From Macrophomina tecta (lineage: Eukaryota > Ascomycota > Dothideomycetes > Botryosphaeriales > Botryosphaeriaceae), in contig JAKSGN010000007.1 of NCBI GenBank assembly GCA_024180945.1, positions 4,960,001 to 5,024,000 of the forward strand: 64,000 nt of DNA, read 5' to 3'. The position numbers were made by a program, and so were the translations under genes. Shown piece by piece: positions 38,991 to 51,589 of the stretch (positions are counted from its first letter, which is position 1; every line of letters starts with the position of its first letter). The notes beneath the pieces were generated by a model. It had not been told where the DNA came from. It worked only from the letters and a program-made list of their open reading frames with translations, and searched no databases.

Positions 38991-41900
38991 ATTAACTAGA
39001 CCCCTAGATTAAGAATAGACCTACTACCTTAGTAATACTAGATAAAAAATGGGAAGCTTAGCTCTTAATTCTATAAGAATAGTATATAGTACTTCTAAAA
39101 GAAATTATTCCTTACCTTAGCTAACGAAGTAGCGACCTAGCTTAAAAGTAAGGCCCGAGGAGTATAGTAATAATAAGACCTCGCGTACTTACGAAATATA
39201 GCGCTAATCCTTAGCCTACACGAAATAGTAATAAGGATTAGAAATACTCTATAATAGATTTTAAAGAAAAAATACGCTATATCTATCTTTAAATACTAGG
39301 TCTATAATAACTAGATCTACTAGCGGCGCTATATTAGGCGCAGACGCTAGATATAGTAGAAGAAATTACTAATCCTAGTCTAAGACTAGAACTTCTACTT
39401 CTATAAAGAAATAATAAGCCTATAAACTAAATACCTCTTTTCCGTAAATAAAAATATCGAGTTCGAGACACCTACTATTTATAAAATCTATAATATGCCT
39501 AGGAAGCTAACTAACGTACTATTAAAAAACTAAACGGCTTTCCTAGCTAGAAACCCTAGAAGGGGCTATTAAATAGGTTTCTTAACTAGGTTTTACATAT
39601 ATTAAACGGAATACGCACCTTAGAAAAAGTTCTTAGAATACTAGTAACTATTTATAAACGAACCGCGATAGCTATACTTAATAGTAAAGCGAAGAATAAT
39701 TTTATTAGCTATATCTTCGCTATCTAAAATAATATTTAACTTACGAGAAAAGACTATTTCTACTTATTAAAAATAGTAGATGAGTTAGCCGCCTTATATA
39801 ATAAAGAATAGATTTAGGTTAAGTGTAACGGCGGCCTCTTCCACTAGGCTTAGGAGTCACCTAGTAGGGTCAGGTAGCGGTAGGGTTTACCTTGAAGGGC
39901 AAGAGAAGGGTAAAGGATTGGAACGATGGGTAGCGGTCACGTGATAGGTTGGTGCGCGGTGCGCGTCAGGCTTGTTACCTCCAATAAGTCTGTATTGGAA
40001 TCTTGAGTTGACCACGAAGGTCAAAGTACTATCTAAGGAGTGTGTCTATATACTGTAGGAAATGTGTAGCAATCTGTGGATAGTGGTGGATAGTTGGCAT
40101 CCTTGGTTATCCAAGCGTCGTGGAGGATAGTCGTGATCCTTCGTTATCCAGTGGGCCCGGTGGGTCCCACGTGACTTGGGCGCTAAGGCCTGTTTTCCGG
40201 AACCCGACTTCTGCCCTGATGAGCGGACGACATGTTCGACATTCTCTTGTTCGTCCCTTGTGTCCGAAGTCGGTTTCCTGGATCTGTGCCCTTTCCCTGT
40301 GGGTGTCTTTCCCCTGCGGGAACTCGGTCCTGCTATTCTTCCGGGTAGTCGCTGTGCTGCGCGGGCGTCGTTCCCGTGCGGGCCTCTGTTGCTGCCTGGC
40401 TCGGGGCCGTACGTGCCGCCTTCCCTTGAGGCTGGGTTTCCCGTGCGGGCGTTCCGGCCGTGCGGCTCTGCTGCCCGTGAGGGTTCTTGGTCCCTGCGGT
40501 GCCTTTTCCCGTGCGGGCTTCCTACCCGTGGGGTCATAAAGCCCTTGTCCTCTGGGGTTCGTAACATTAAGATAGAACCCGTAAAGCTTACTATTAGAAG
40601 ATATATAGAGAAGATTACGCTTAACGTAATCTCTATACTAGGATACGATATTATTCTAGAAATTCTATAGTTTAAAACCTACGAACCGTATATCTAATAG
40701 AAGAAAAGAATAGTTATCTTTCTAAATAAGAAATATACTAGATATCTAGCTACTACTAGAAGAATACTAACGGTTAAAAAAGATTCTATAAATATCTAAA
40801 AAATCTTAATAAGCGCACTAAATCGTATAAAAAATTAAGAAGAGAAGGTATATACTATTCTCATTAAAATAAGTCTAGAATACGAGTAGAAAATCCTAGC
40901 TCGTATAATAAGAGGCCTCCGCTAGAAGAATAATAACGTTTTAAAGCTAGTTAAAGAAGACTACCCCTAGAGAATTTATAAAAAATATAACCTATTTACT
41001 TACGGATAGATAGATATCGTTAAATAAAGTATTTTAATAGTTAAGAATAATATAGATCTTAGCGGAATTATAAGGCCTACTATAGATAAATTAATACTAA
41101 TACCGGAACTCGAAACTATTTTCTAAGAATTCTAGGACCTTTAACGACTATTTTAGAAAAGAGGTAAAGAATAGTTATCTAAATATAAACTATAGAACTA
41201 CGAGATACCCCTAATACCTAAAATATAACCCGCGTTTAAGCCTATATACTCGCTTTTAGAGAAAGAGATAGAGGCCTTAAGAGAGTATATTAAAAAGAAT
41301 TTAGAATAAAAATATATACGCCTGTTATTATTACTGGCTAGTTATTCTATTCTATTTATTTCTAAGAAAAACAGTAAACTACGCCTTTATATTAACTATA
41401 GATAACTAAACGATATTATCGTTAAAAACTAGTATTTCCTACCTTATATTAATAAGCTATAAGATAAACTTCGTAACGCTAAATATTTTACTAAGCTAGA
41501 CCTTAGAAATAGCTACTATCTAGTCCGTATTAAAGAAGGTAAAGAGTAGAAAATAGCGTTCTAAACTAGATTTAGATACTATAAGTATACAGTAATACTC
41601 TTTAGGCTTACTAATATACCGGCTACCTTCTAGAGCTTAGTTAATGATATACTACATTCGTATCTAGATATATTCACTTTAGCTTACCTAGACGATATTT
41701 TAATATACTTAAAAATACTCGAGGAATATATTAAGTATATAAGAAAAGTTCTATAGGTATTAGATAGATGAAACCTCTAAGTAGCCCTAAAAAAGAGCGA
41801 ATAGTATATATAAAAAATGAAATACCTCAGGTTTATTATTACCCCTAGATATATTAGTATAGATAATAAGAAACTAGACGCTATAAGAGATTAGCCTACG

Positions 41901-44150
41901 CTAAAGATCGTTAAAAAAGTATAATTTTTTTTTAGATTTACTAACTTTTACTAGAAGTTTATTCTAAACTACGTAAAGATATCTATACCTCTTATAGACC
42001 TAATAAAGAAGAAATACGGGTTTATATAGAAAGAAAGATAATAAATAGCCTTTAACTTACTAAAGTGTATATTTATAAAAGCCCTAGTCTTAGGTATCTA
42101 TAATTCTAACCTATCTATTATAGTCGAAACTAACACCTTTAACTACGCTATAGAAGTAGTCCTTAGCTAGCTAGACGAGTAGAGTAGACTATATTTTATC
42201 GCCTTCTATTTAAGAAAAATAATAGGCCCCGAGAAGAACTATAACGTCTACGATAAGAAGCTTCTAGCTATTATTACGATCTTTAAAGAATAGAGATACT
42301 ACCTTAAAGAAGCTAAATACTAAATTATAGTATACTATAACTATAAGAATCTATCGTACTTTACTCTACTAAGAAACTAAATCGATGATAGATTAGATAG
42401 ACTAAAGAACTAGTATTATATAATATAAAAATTATCTATAGAAAGAGGTTTAAAAATACTTACGTAAATACGCTAAGTAGACGAGCTAACTATACTAAGA
42501 AAAAGCTAGGTTTATAGTCTATAATACTTAATATATAGAAAGATAGGTCTTTTATACCTACTAGCTATAGCCGCTAGATTATCGCTATTTATAGTATTAA
42601 ATAGATATAGCTTAAGAAGGAACTAGACGATTTACTTACTCTAGTTAAACTACTCGCCCTAGCGATACGCCTCGAAGGTAATAAATAGGAGCGTAAGATT
42701 TAAGAGGCCTACGTAGATAACGTAATAGCTTAAGAAATTAAAGAACTTAAAAATGACCCCTAAGTAACTAAAAATGTAGATAGTATAATTCTATTTTTAG
42801 AATTAGTCTACGTTTCGGTTAAACTACGGGAAGAACTTATAAAAGATATATATAAAGCCCTAGTATACGGTTATTAAGGAATAGATAAGATAATAAAGCG
42901 AATTATAAGAAGCTACTACTTTCTAGAACTTAGAAGAACCGTATAAAGAATAGTCTTATAATACGACCTCTATATTAGAAGTAAGGCCGCGAGATATATA
43001 TTCTATAAATTACTTTAGCTACTACTAGTACTAAAGCGCTCTTAGTAATCTATCTTACTAGACTTTATTACGGACCTATCTAAGTTAAAAAAACCGCTTA
43101 CTAAGGTTAAGTATAACTTAATTCTAGTTATCGTAGATAGAATAATAAAGTATATATACTACTTACTATATCTTAAATTAGTAAATACGGAAGAACTCGC
43201 CTATATATTTCTAAGAATAATTTTTAGTAATTACGGGTTACTAGAAGAGCTCGTATTAGATAAAAATTAACTATTTATATCTCGATTTTAGTAAAGCCTT
43301 ACTTAGTAGCTTAAAGCTAAGTATAAGCTCTTAACTATAATATACCCTTAAATAGACGAATAGATGGAATAAACGAATTAAACGCTAGAATAATACCTAC
43401 GCTACTATCTTAACTATACATAAGATAACTAGGTTAAGCTACTACCGCTTATATAATTCGCGTATAATAGCTTAAAGGCGTTCGCTATATAAGAATTCCC
43501 GTTCTACGCTAACTATAGGTATAAGCTAATAGTCTATAGATATCTAATACTAAGCGAGTTATTAGCCTAAAAAGAAATTTTTAAAGTAGACTAGCTAAAG
43601 GTACTCTACGTATAACTATACCTAGACCTTAAATTCGTAGCCCTATAAATAGGTAAATATTATAATAGACGGTACTAGAAGGTACTAAAGCTTAAAAGAA
43701 AGAATAAAGTTTATCTTCTTAGTAAAAATTTTAAACGAAAAAAGAACGACCGACTAAGTAAAAAATTAGACTTTAAAAAAGTTAATTTCTTCGAAATTAA
43801 AGAATAAATTAGAAAGGTTAATTTTCACCTTAAATTACTAGATATTATACGAATATATCTAGTATTTTATATTACTCTACTCGAACTAGTATCTTAAGAC
43901 GCTACGCTACTACGCTAAATAGAGAAAATTATACCGGAAAATCTAGATGCTAACGAAAATAAAAACTAGAACGTAGAATAAATTCTAAATAGTAGTTATA
44001 TTAACGGTTAGTTTAGATACCTCTTTAAATAGAAAAGAGACTAGAATAATATCTTGAAACTACTAGAACTCTATAACTACTAAGAATTTATTAATAAGTT
44101 TTATTACCGAAACCTAGATCGACTAATACCGCCGACTCGTCGTATAAGAA
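38991..44150 (+). pseudogene. pol of A4 (protease, RT, RNase H, integrase, chromodomain), interrupted by a solo LTR
   Basis: The plus-strand frame resumes after B2. The protease active site at about 39680 reads N-S-K where D-S-G is expected, both changes being G-to-A. The solo LTR splits the protease-RT linker at 39824-40566. RT keeps YLDD at 41685-41696. RNase H lies around 42100-42450. The integrase core DFITDLS has its first Asp at 43061-43063. The chromodomain is at 43982-44115 (FRYLFK then mutated Trp). Stops at Trp and Gln positions make it non-coding. Confidence 0.85.
39824..40566 (-). mobile_element. Unmutated solo LTR of family A inside A4
   Basis: 743 bp from TGTAACGGCGG to GTTCGTAACA with a perfect 5-bp duplication ttaag at 39819-39823 and 40567-40571. 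The empty site is visible in A3 near 15217-15235. Unlike its host it is GC-rich and full of CA and TG. It aligns with the RIP-mutated LTRs. For example, ccaataagtctgtattgg at 39981-39998 is ctaataagtctatattag at 13295-13312, three changes, all CA-to-TA or TG-to-TA. No internal domain is present. Two CACGTG sites lie at 39938-39943 and 40168-40173. The several overlapping ORFs of 139-173 codons within it are composition artefacts. Confidence 0.95.
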
Positions 44151-44199
44151 GAACCTAAAATTAAACTTAGAAAATAAAGATAACCGCGCCTAGTTAACT

Positions 44200-44940
44200 A
44201 GACTAGAACTCTTAGAAGGCGTAGAACCTAAACTAACGCTAGAAAACCCTATAAACTAGAACGGCTCTATAGCGTTATTAGCTAAGATATTACTATATAA
44301 ACGCTTTAGCGATCGCTTCTTTTTAGTATTTTTAGGGTTAACGGGCTTTCTAGCCCCGCGAGCTAACTTAAGATAATCTAGCTTCTTAAGCTCCTCTACT
44401 ATCTAAATCTTTCGGGAAATTATTAGATTAGCCTAGCGACGTAATAGTTTTCGTTACTTTTTTATACGGTCTAAACGAGCTATAGAAGTACGTAACTTTT
44501 AACGTATCTTCTACTCGTCCTACTTAACCTTTAATAAAGCCTAACGAACGCGAAGAACTAAGAGAAATAGTTAGATAAAAAATAAACTAGAAAAAAAAAA
44601 CGTATAATTAGAATTATTTAATCTACTAGTATTATAAGTAGATTTTTTCTAGTAAGTATACTCTCTATAACGGGCGTAAACCCTATTTATCTTATAAGAT
44701 ACGAAAGAAAAATCTAACTCATCTTTACTAGCGTTAGTAAGAAGATAAAAAGAATAAGAAAGAGATATTGTAAAACTATCTTAATTAATCTCGTCGCCTA
44801 GAACTTAATATTTAGTACGCTAGGTAGAGCACTTATACTTTCGAGATTTAAACGATATAGTAAAAAACTTATAGAAAAAAAAAGAAGAAGAAAAGAACCT
44901 AAAGATATAAAGCCTATAAATAAATCTTTAGGCTAAAGAT
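44200..44940 (-). pseudogene. Opposite-strand region of A4
   Basis: This occupies the position of the accessory antisense ORF, between chromodomain and polypurine tract. It is more diverged than the A2 copy and no convincing Cys motif could be placed. It is listed for position and as a 700-bp stretch not explained by gag-pol. Confidence 0.3.
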
Positions 44941-44958
44941 TCTTAAGAAAGGAAATAG

Positions 44959-45684
44959 TATTATAAACCCTAGAGAATAAGGGCTTTATAACCCTATAAG
45001 TAGAAGGCCCGCACGAGAAAAAGTACTATAGAGGCTAAGAATCCTTCTAAATAGTAGAGCCGCATAGCCGAAACGCCCGCACGGGAAACCTAGCCTTAAG
45101 AAAAGACGGCGCGTATAGCCCTAGACTAGATAGTAATAGAGAACCCGTAGAAAAGCGATATAACCTAGGGCCGTTAGCAACGTTAGGCGGTTAGATAGAT
45201 AGAATATACGCTTACTAAAAAAAAGAGATAGGTTCTAAAAAACTAACTTCGGGTGCGAGAAACGAATAAGAGATAGTAAATATACCGACTACTTATTAGG
45301 GTAGAAGTTAGGTCTCGGAAAACGGGCCTTAGCGCCTAAGTTACGTAAAGACCTACTAAGGCCTATTTTAGATTTATACCGATCTAAGGCTTATAGATCT
45401 AAACCCTAAAGATCTAATATATATAGATCTAGATTATTATAACGCTCCTACCTATATATAAATATACTTATTAGATAGTACTTTAATCTTTATAGTTAAC
45501 TTAAGATTCTAATATAGACTTATTAGAGATAATAAGCCTAACGCGTACTATATACTAACCTATTATGTAACTACTATTTATTATTCTAATTCTTTACCCT
45601 TTTCTTATCTTTTAAGGTAAACCTTATCGCTATCTAACCCTACTAGGTAACTTCGAAGCCTAAATAGAAGAGGCCGCCGTTATA
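44959..45684 (+). repeat. 3' LTR of A4
   Basis: 726 bp, following the mutated polypurine tract aagaaaggaaatag and ending GCCGTTATA. Its length is identical to the 5' LTR. Confidence 0.9.
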
Positions 45685-45689
45685 ATTAC

Positions 45690-47160
45690 TTAGATAATTT
45701 AATTATTCTCGTTTGTTATTTCTATACTAATTCTATACTTAGCTATAAGGCACTCGAGTTTTAGAAAAGTTATACAGTTTAGTATAGCTTCTACTTCGCT
45801 ATTTATTAAATTATATAGTTCTTTAGTCTCGCTATTTATAAGTTTCTTATCTAAGAAAAAGCTATTAATAATATTATTAGTCTTAATAACTTCTTCGTTT
45901 CTAGTTATTATATTAAATTATTAAGGTTTATAAAGGTACTATTCTAATATATTCTTACTACTTTAGTATATTTAATAGTTATCGTTGTAGTAGACTATTT
46001 AGTATAGCATATCGTAGTTATCTTAGTAGAATATAATTAATACTTCGTGCTAAGTACTTAAGGTCTACTTTCTATTTTTTTTATTACGAGGGTTCTATAG
46101 ATACTTAAGAGAAAAGTATTTATTACTATTATAGATAATATAGAGTTAATTTTTATAGCGCTATTTTTACTTATTTATCTAGTTTAAATTAGGTTCTTTA
46201 GGTTTCTTATTATTATTTCGACTATTATTATTATTCTTCTTAGAATTCTATCTATTAGCCGTATTAAGAGCTATAGTATCTTCGCCTTTAAAGATTATTT
46301 TTTTACGGCGAGGCTTTAAGATATTAGCTTATCGAGAACCTATTTTCTATTTATATATACGTTCGTTAATCTAAGATGTAAGATCTACTATCTTTTAAAA
46401 GATAGCTAAGTATTTATAGATAATTATATTCTTCTTAACTTCTTTCTTTAGGCCTTTATAAAAGAGGTCGCGGAAAGTCTTATCTAACTATTTAAGATAG
46501 GCTATAAGCTATTAAAACTTAGTTACGTAGATAGCTATAGATTCTAGTTATTTAATAGTTATAATATCGTTAAAGGCTTTATAAACTTTATTCTAGTTAT
46601 TAAAAATAGCCTTAAGATTATCTACGAATTTATTATAGATATTAAAGATTTTCTTAGTCTTTTCTTATCTTTTCTTAAGAGAGTATTTATTAGCTAAGTA
46701 GTTATAAAGATATAGTTCTATCTACGCCTCTACTATTTCTCTAAGGTAAATTAATGCGAAGAGTACTACTTTAGCGTCGTTATTAAACTATACTTAGTTA
46801 AACTAGAGGTAACGTTTTATTTAGAGTAGAAAGAATTAAAGCTTCTTTCTATTTCTATTAAACTTTTTAGATACTACTATTTTAACCTTAGTAGCGCTCC
46901 GTTTTATTATATACTTAATTAGTCGAGCGTTCTAAGCCTTTAGCTTTTTAATAAGCTATAAGAGCTTAGCTCTAGTAGGCTCTATTTACTATACGGGCTA
47001 AGCTAGCCCTTAGGTACTCTAAACGTAACCCTCGGCCGGGTCGACCTTTATCTAAGATCTTAGTACTATTACTATTTTCTAAACTCGTTAGGGGGTAATA
47101 CCTTATCTAATAAGACTTAATCTTAGAGCCTTCCTCTCCTTATAAGAATAGTAGTTAAAG
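45690..47160 (-). mobile_element. Family C gypsy element, gag region, host of the A4 insertion
   Basis: The minus-strand frame between A4 and the LTR at 47161 encodes a third gypsy gag. Around 46870-46690 it reads KFNRNRKKL, IKRYL, DAKVVLFALIYL and YLYNYLANKYSL, matching the retrotrans_gag capsid pattern (in intact homologues the segment precedes a W-[IF] motif). Gln and Trp codons are stops. It is similar to, but distinct from, the gag at 63330-63990. The leader motif gtagttaaag sits beside the LTR. Confidence 0.7.
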
Positions 47161-47544
47161 TATAACGAGTAGGCCTCTATCTCTAAAAATCTAAATACTA
47201 AAGAGAAAGAAAATCTATTAAGAGGGTTTTTCTTAAGTAGGTATAAAAAGAGGGTAAGAGTAAGTTAAATACATAATAAGACTAAGTACTATATATAAAG
47301 ACCGTATTACTAATAATATACGAATTATTATTAAAGAAAATTAACTACGAAGGTTAAAGCTATCTAAGAAGTATAGTTTATATATAGGTAGAAGAGTATA
47401 TATAATCTAGAAAATCGTAAGAATTATTCTAATAGGGGTAATTCTAGATTAGGTTAATTAAACTAATTACTTTAATTAAGTAGAGCGGGTCTACCGCGCC
47501 TACTCTAGTAGATTAATGCTTAGCGTTACGTAATTTACGTAACC
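47161..47544 (-). repeat. Family C 5' LTR (right end approximate)
   Basis: Starts TATAACGAG (from TGTAACGAG) straight after the leader motif. The 3' part matches the reverse complement of the LTR at 62570-63013. The other end is placed near cgtaacc at 47544 by analogy with TGTTACG ends. No target duplication can be checked because the partner LTR is not in view. Confidence 0.6.
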
Positions 47545-50170
47545 CCTAAGTTTCTTTCTATAAGGGTGAGTTCTAAGCATTTTTTCTTTAGACTCTATTC
47601 TATATAGGCTGCGCCATAATACTAAATTATATATTATTTTACTTTTATTTATACTATTTAAACCTATTATAGCCTCTTATATATAGTACCTCTAGTTATA
47701 CCCCTTTACACGGGCTATTTATTTTACCCTTATATAGCTTCTTTAAAAGTAGATGTATTATCTTCTATTATATCTATATAGTCGTAAGCAGATAGCATTA
47801 GTCTAGGAAAATAAATAGTACCCGAAATTCCTCGCGCCGACTTCGATAGAATAATATAGGGAGAAGCTCTATAGATTTAAACTATAGTACTATTAGCTTA
47901 TATATACTAAGCTAGCTAAGTAGTTATAGTGCGGAAGGCTGCCTGCCTTATTTTCATTAATTTTACTTTGGGCGCCTTCGCAAATCCTATCTGTTAGGAC
48001 AGAAACCCGCGTGCTTTTAGGTTATTATAATCGTTAATTATTATCTCTAACGGGTCGAGGGATTCTTTTTCTAGTTATATCTATATTGTAAGCTTATTTA
48101 CTTAATTATAATAGATATTGCTGAAAGAACAATTTGTTAAATAGTGCGAGAGAGTAGATATCGCTAGTTTATATTACTACTATATACAGCGGCTTATATA
48201 GATAGCAACATCGGCTTTTATTCTCCCTAGTTAGTCAAGCATTCATTTATATATATAAAAAAGCGTACCTGCCTCCCTCTTAGAAAAGAGGCAGAATCTA
48301 CACTCTTTTCTAGCCTCACTACTCTTCACTCACCAAAATCCAACACTATATAGGTAGGGACTCCCTACGGTATTCAGCAAGAGTCTTACTAGTAACGGTT
48401 CCAAGCTTAGTACAGAGAGACTACAGAAGAATAGTAAAATATTACATATTAAAATAACGAAAAGAAGCTTAAAGCGGAACGTAGCACCGGCTATAATATC
48501 CGTAGTATAATTTCCTAAATGCTATCAGCTTTAAAGACTACCAAATACCAGAAGAAAGTGGGAGCAAAATATAAAAAAGAGAAAGAAAATATACTAGTAT
48601 TAATATACGCAACAGCCACTATAAAGCCTAGTCAGATAAACTTGACGTATTTATAGAAAACTTTCCTAGACTTTTCTAAGACCTTCGTAACCTTCGAACC
48701 GCGGCAGTTTATACTGAAGCCATATCCAGCATGTCCCAAGTTAAAGGTATCCGCGTATCCTTTAGAAGCTAGCGCGTCATTATTCGCACCTTAATTATAC
48801 AGCTCAGCAACATCCACCCTCATATCTACTTTAGCAGGATCCTCGCCAGCAGACCTCTTACTCCCAACACTCCGCCGTTACGCCGAGTCGGGGTCGGTGT
48901 CCGGGACTTAGTACGGTAGCTCGATCCCTCTATTATCCACGACGTCGACGCTACTCTTACATTACTAGCATTAATTCGCAATATAATTCAGATCTTTACG
49001 GGTCATTATATAGCTAGCCAACGCGGGCGAATTCTAATTCGAGCCTCGAGGAATCTCCGGGTCAACTCTAGAGGGGCAGTTCATAGTCGAGTAATACCAC
49101 AGAGGACACCTAGTATCAGCGGTAGTACGCTCATGCGTAGGCGCGCATACGAGACGGCAGTTAAAGCTATCAAACAGGCACATCGGGGGTACAGAGCAAA
49201 TTAAGGCTATTTAGAGGGACTCTAGAGTTAAAGAAGTAGGACAAGTCGCTAACCTAGGCCACTCTCTACTTCCGGTTTCTCGCGAACCATAGCCGGGACG
49301 TTTTAGGCACACACCGTAGAGCGCCTGGCCAAGCGAGCCCAGGTGCGCATTACTATAAAGTAATAAGAAACCGGGCGCCGATACTCGCAGGGGCAGTACA
49401 GCAGGCCAAGCATAACGCTAAGTAAGCCATCAAGGTATCGCTACCGCTCTCGGGGTAAAAAAGAAGGCGGTAGGGAGTATTTAATAGCGTTACACAGAAA
49501 TAAAGAGCCCCAAAAAATCACGGCCTTCACTACGGCCCGCCTCCGAGTTAGCCGGATAGAAAGAAAAACAGACAGCACGCCATACAGATACATATCTTCG
49601 CCTGCCAAGGAATTCCAGAACCTACCGGCATCCCGCCGCACCAACGGGTCCTCAGGTAAGCTCGGCTCCTTCTCTCGTTCCGGCAGCGCGACACACTTTC
49701 CTCCACGTATCCTACGCATCCCTCTTATCCAGGCAGCTGGTCGAAGGATAGGGGATCTCTTCTACCTATTAGGCGAATGGAGCGATACCAAATCGCAAAA
49801 CGGCGAATATCTAGATAGATCGCTCGAACGCTTAGGAAACCGGACCTTAAGATAATAGCCGCCACCCTAGCCTTTACTAAGGCTTACCGACTAGTTAACA
49901 GGAAACAACAACTCCCTTTTACTAGACAGATTACGAAGTAATCCCCGAGCCGTCTCCTCCCTTATCGGACAAAAGAGCCCTCACCGGCAATTCCAGGCCA
50001 ACCACCCCACCATTCCCCTTCGAACATAGAGCAATAGCTCTTTCCCAGTAACGTAGGGAGACGACAGCCGGATCTATGCCTCTTAGAGGATAGAAAGTAG
50101 TTGTTTCTATAAAAAGTCGACACGTCAGCAAATAACGAAAGCGTCCGATCACCATCGAGCAGTAACATAC
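47545..50170. other. Unrecognised region, mixed composition
   Basis: CA and TG return gradually from about 47.9 kb, marking the end of the RIP-mutated block. Short open frames exist, for example 49441-49719 and 49931-50155 on the minus strand, but none shows a motif I recognise. A string near 48335-48355 (caccaaaatccaaca) resembles the ends of the LTR-like repeats at 57.1 kb, so a decayed LTR element is possible. Confidence 0.35.
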
Positions 50171-50329
50171 TTAGGAGTACTAGGTATAGAGTGTATTAGG
50201 AACTGACTATGTACCATCGTTATAGTAGGTACAACGAACCTAATCTAGTAGTAGCTCTACTAAAAGGCCCTTTAAACTTTACACCAGAGTTTTGTGTTTA
50301 TGGTCCTGTTGAACGTGGTGGAGAAATGA

Positions 50330-50430
50330 GATTCTCGGTAATAGACAAGAGGAGGAGGGTGTGCCCTCTTGTATCCGTGCCACTAACGCTAGCTATACTA
50401 CTAAAACACTCGTGAAGCTAAGTAGTGTAG
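50330..50430 (-). mobile_element. Small LINE-derived fragment
   Basis: The purine-rich stretch and the following ctagctatactacta match 52270-52370 inside the Tad-like LINE, where ORF1 and ORF2 meet. Flanking sequence differs, so this is a short isolated scrap. The rest of 50431-51580 shows nothing I can identify. Confidence 0.4.
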
Positions 50431-51589
50431 TTATAACACTCGTGAAACTGCTGTTCCAACAGGTCCTTTAGTAGAAATAAGCACAAAAGCCGCCTCCGTT
50501 ACGCTTTCCGACCGTATAACTCTTCCAACCGGCCTTCGGTAGATCAATTTCCGAATCTCCTCATTACTAGGAATTTGATAAAAATACCATGTATTATAAC
50601 CACGTCATTCTTTTTCTCCTTATTATTTAATTAGTTATTTAATTTCGCCAGGCTTCTTACCCTCCTCGCCCGCTCTTCTACCGCCTTATTATCTACAGAA
50701 TACGGGCCCTCCTTCAATTACCACCCCTCTCTAAGGCCTTCGAAATTTAGCCTTGGGAATCCTTTCTCCAATACGTCACGTCCGGATCTAGCATCACAGC
50801 GAAGTGCACTCCTCTCCTATAAGTCTAGGTCCATCACTAGTTTAGTGCCGTCTTCGATACCCAGACGTCTCAACAATTAGTAATAATTAATAAGGCTTTT
50901 ATACTAATACTAATTAACTTAAGTTAAAACTCCTTACCCTAACCCATCGCCCTAAACGATATGCAGGCTACAACTAGTCAAGGTATTTTACTACAAGTAT
51001 ACGTATTATATATTAATCTGGGAAGAAGAGAGAAGGTAAGGCGGAGCGGATAGTAATATATAAGGGGTGTAGTATAAAGAATTTTCTACGCTGTGGGTTC
51101 GTCCCTATTCTTTACCCGTTTTAAGTCTTGTGTAAATATCAGCATAGCCTGTAGCTGCGATGCTGTTATCCTCTAGCTATTGTCTTTACTCTTGGTAGCT
51201 GCTGCGTTGCTTAATGCTTCCTACCTAGCAGGGCTGCTAGGCAGTTCTTTTTCAGTCCACTATCTTAGAGCATCTTCTGTCGGCTTTCCTGGAGCAGGAG
51301 CAGTCAACGAGAACGTAGGAAACTGTGGGATTGAGGTGAACGGTCATCAATGATGAAGATGCCGCTGCTGCATTAAATAGTGCTACTGATGCTAACTGAA
51401 TACCCATATTGCTGAATAGCAACGTGTCCATTCAACAAGGCAGTGTAGTTTTCTAACAAATGTGAGGCGCATAATTGTTTATATGCAGGGAGGGTAATAT
51501 AGAGACTATAAGGGCCGTGTTTAATATAAACAAGCAAATAAGAAACTATAAATAAGCAACAATGTTACATGATGCTAGTTAACAGAAAT

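Larger units (their letters stand above)
30095..45684 (+). mobile_element. Family A Ty3/gypsy chromovirus A4, complete, carrying two nested insertions
   Basis: Plus-strand element with 726-bp LTRs at both ends (30095-30820, 44959-45684) and a perfect 5-bp duplication attac at 30090-30094 and 45685-45689. Removing B2 and the solo LTR with their duplications leaves about 8213 bp. In sense order: leader, gag, protease, RT, RNase H, integrase, chromodomain, opposite-strand ORF, polypurine tract. CA/TG depletion is near complete outside the two insertions, so A4 was mutated before at least the solo LTR arrived. Confidence 0.92.

Noticed and set aside
40046..40670. Three overlapping ORFs of 139-173 codons on both strands
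   Set aside because: They lie within the solo LTR, follow its GC-rich composition, cross the LTR boundary into A4 in one case, and show no domain.
1..47544. Alternative genetic code with UAG/UAA read as Gln or Trp
   Set aside because: The stops occur only where CAG/CAA/TGG would be mutated by RIP, and genes in the island use normal Gln and Trp codons and normal stops.
49441..50168. Candidate small membrane or secreted protein genes
   Set aside because: No homology recognised, overlapping frames, no supported start or splice sites; only listed as an unassigned region.
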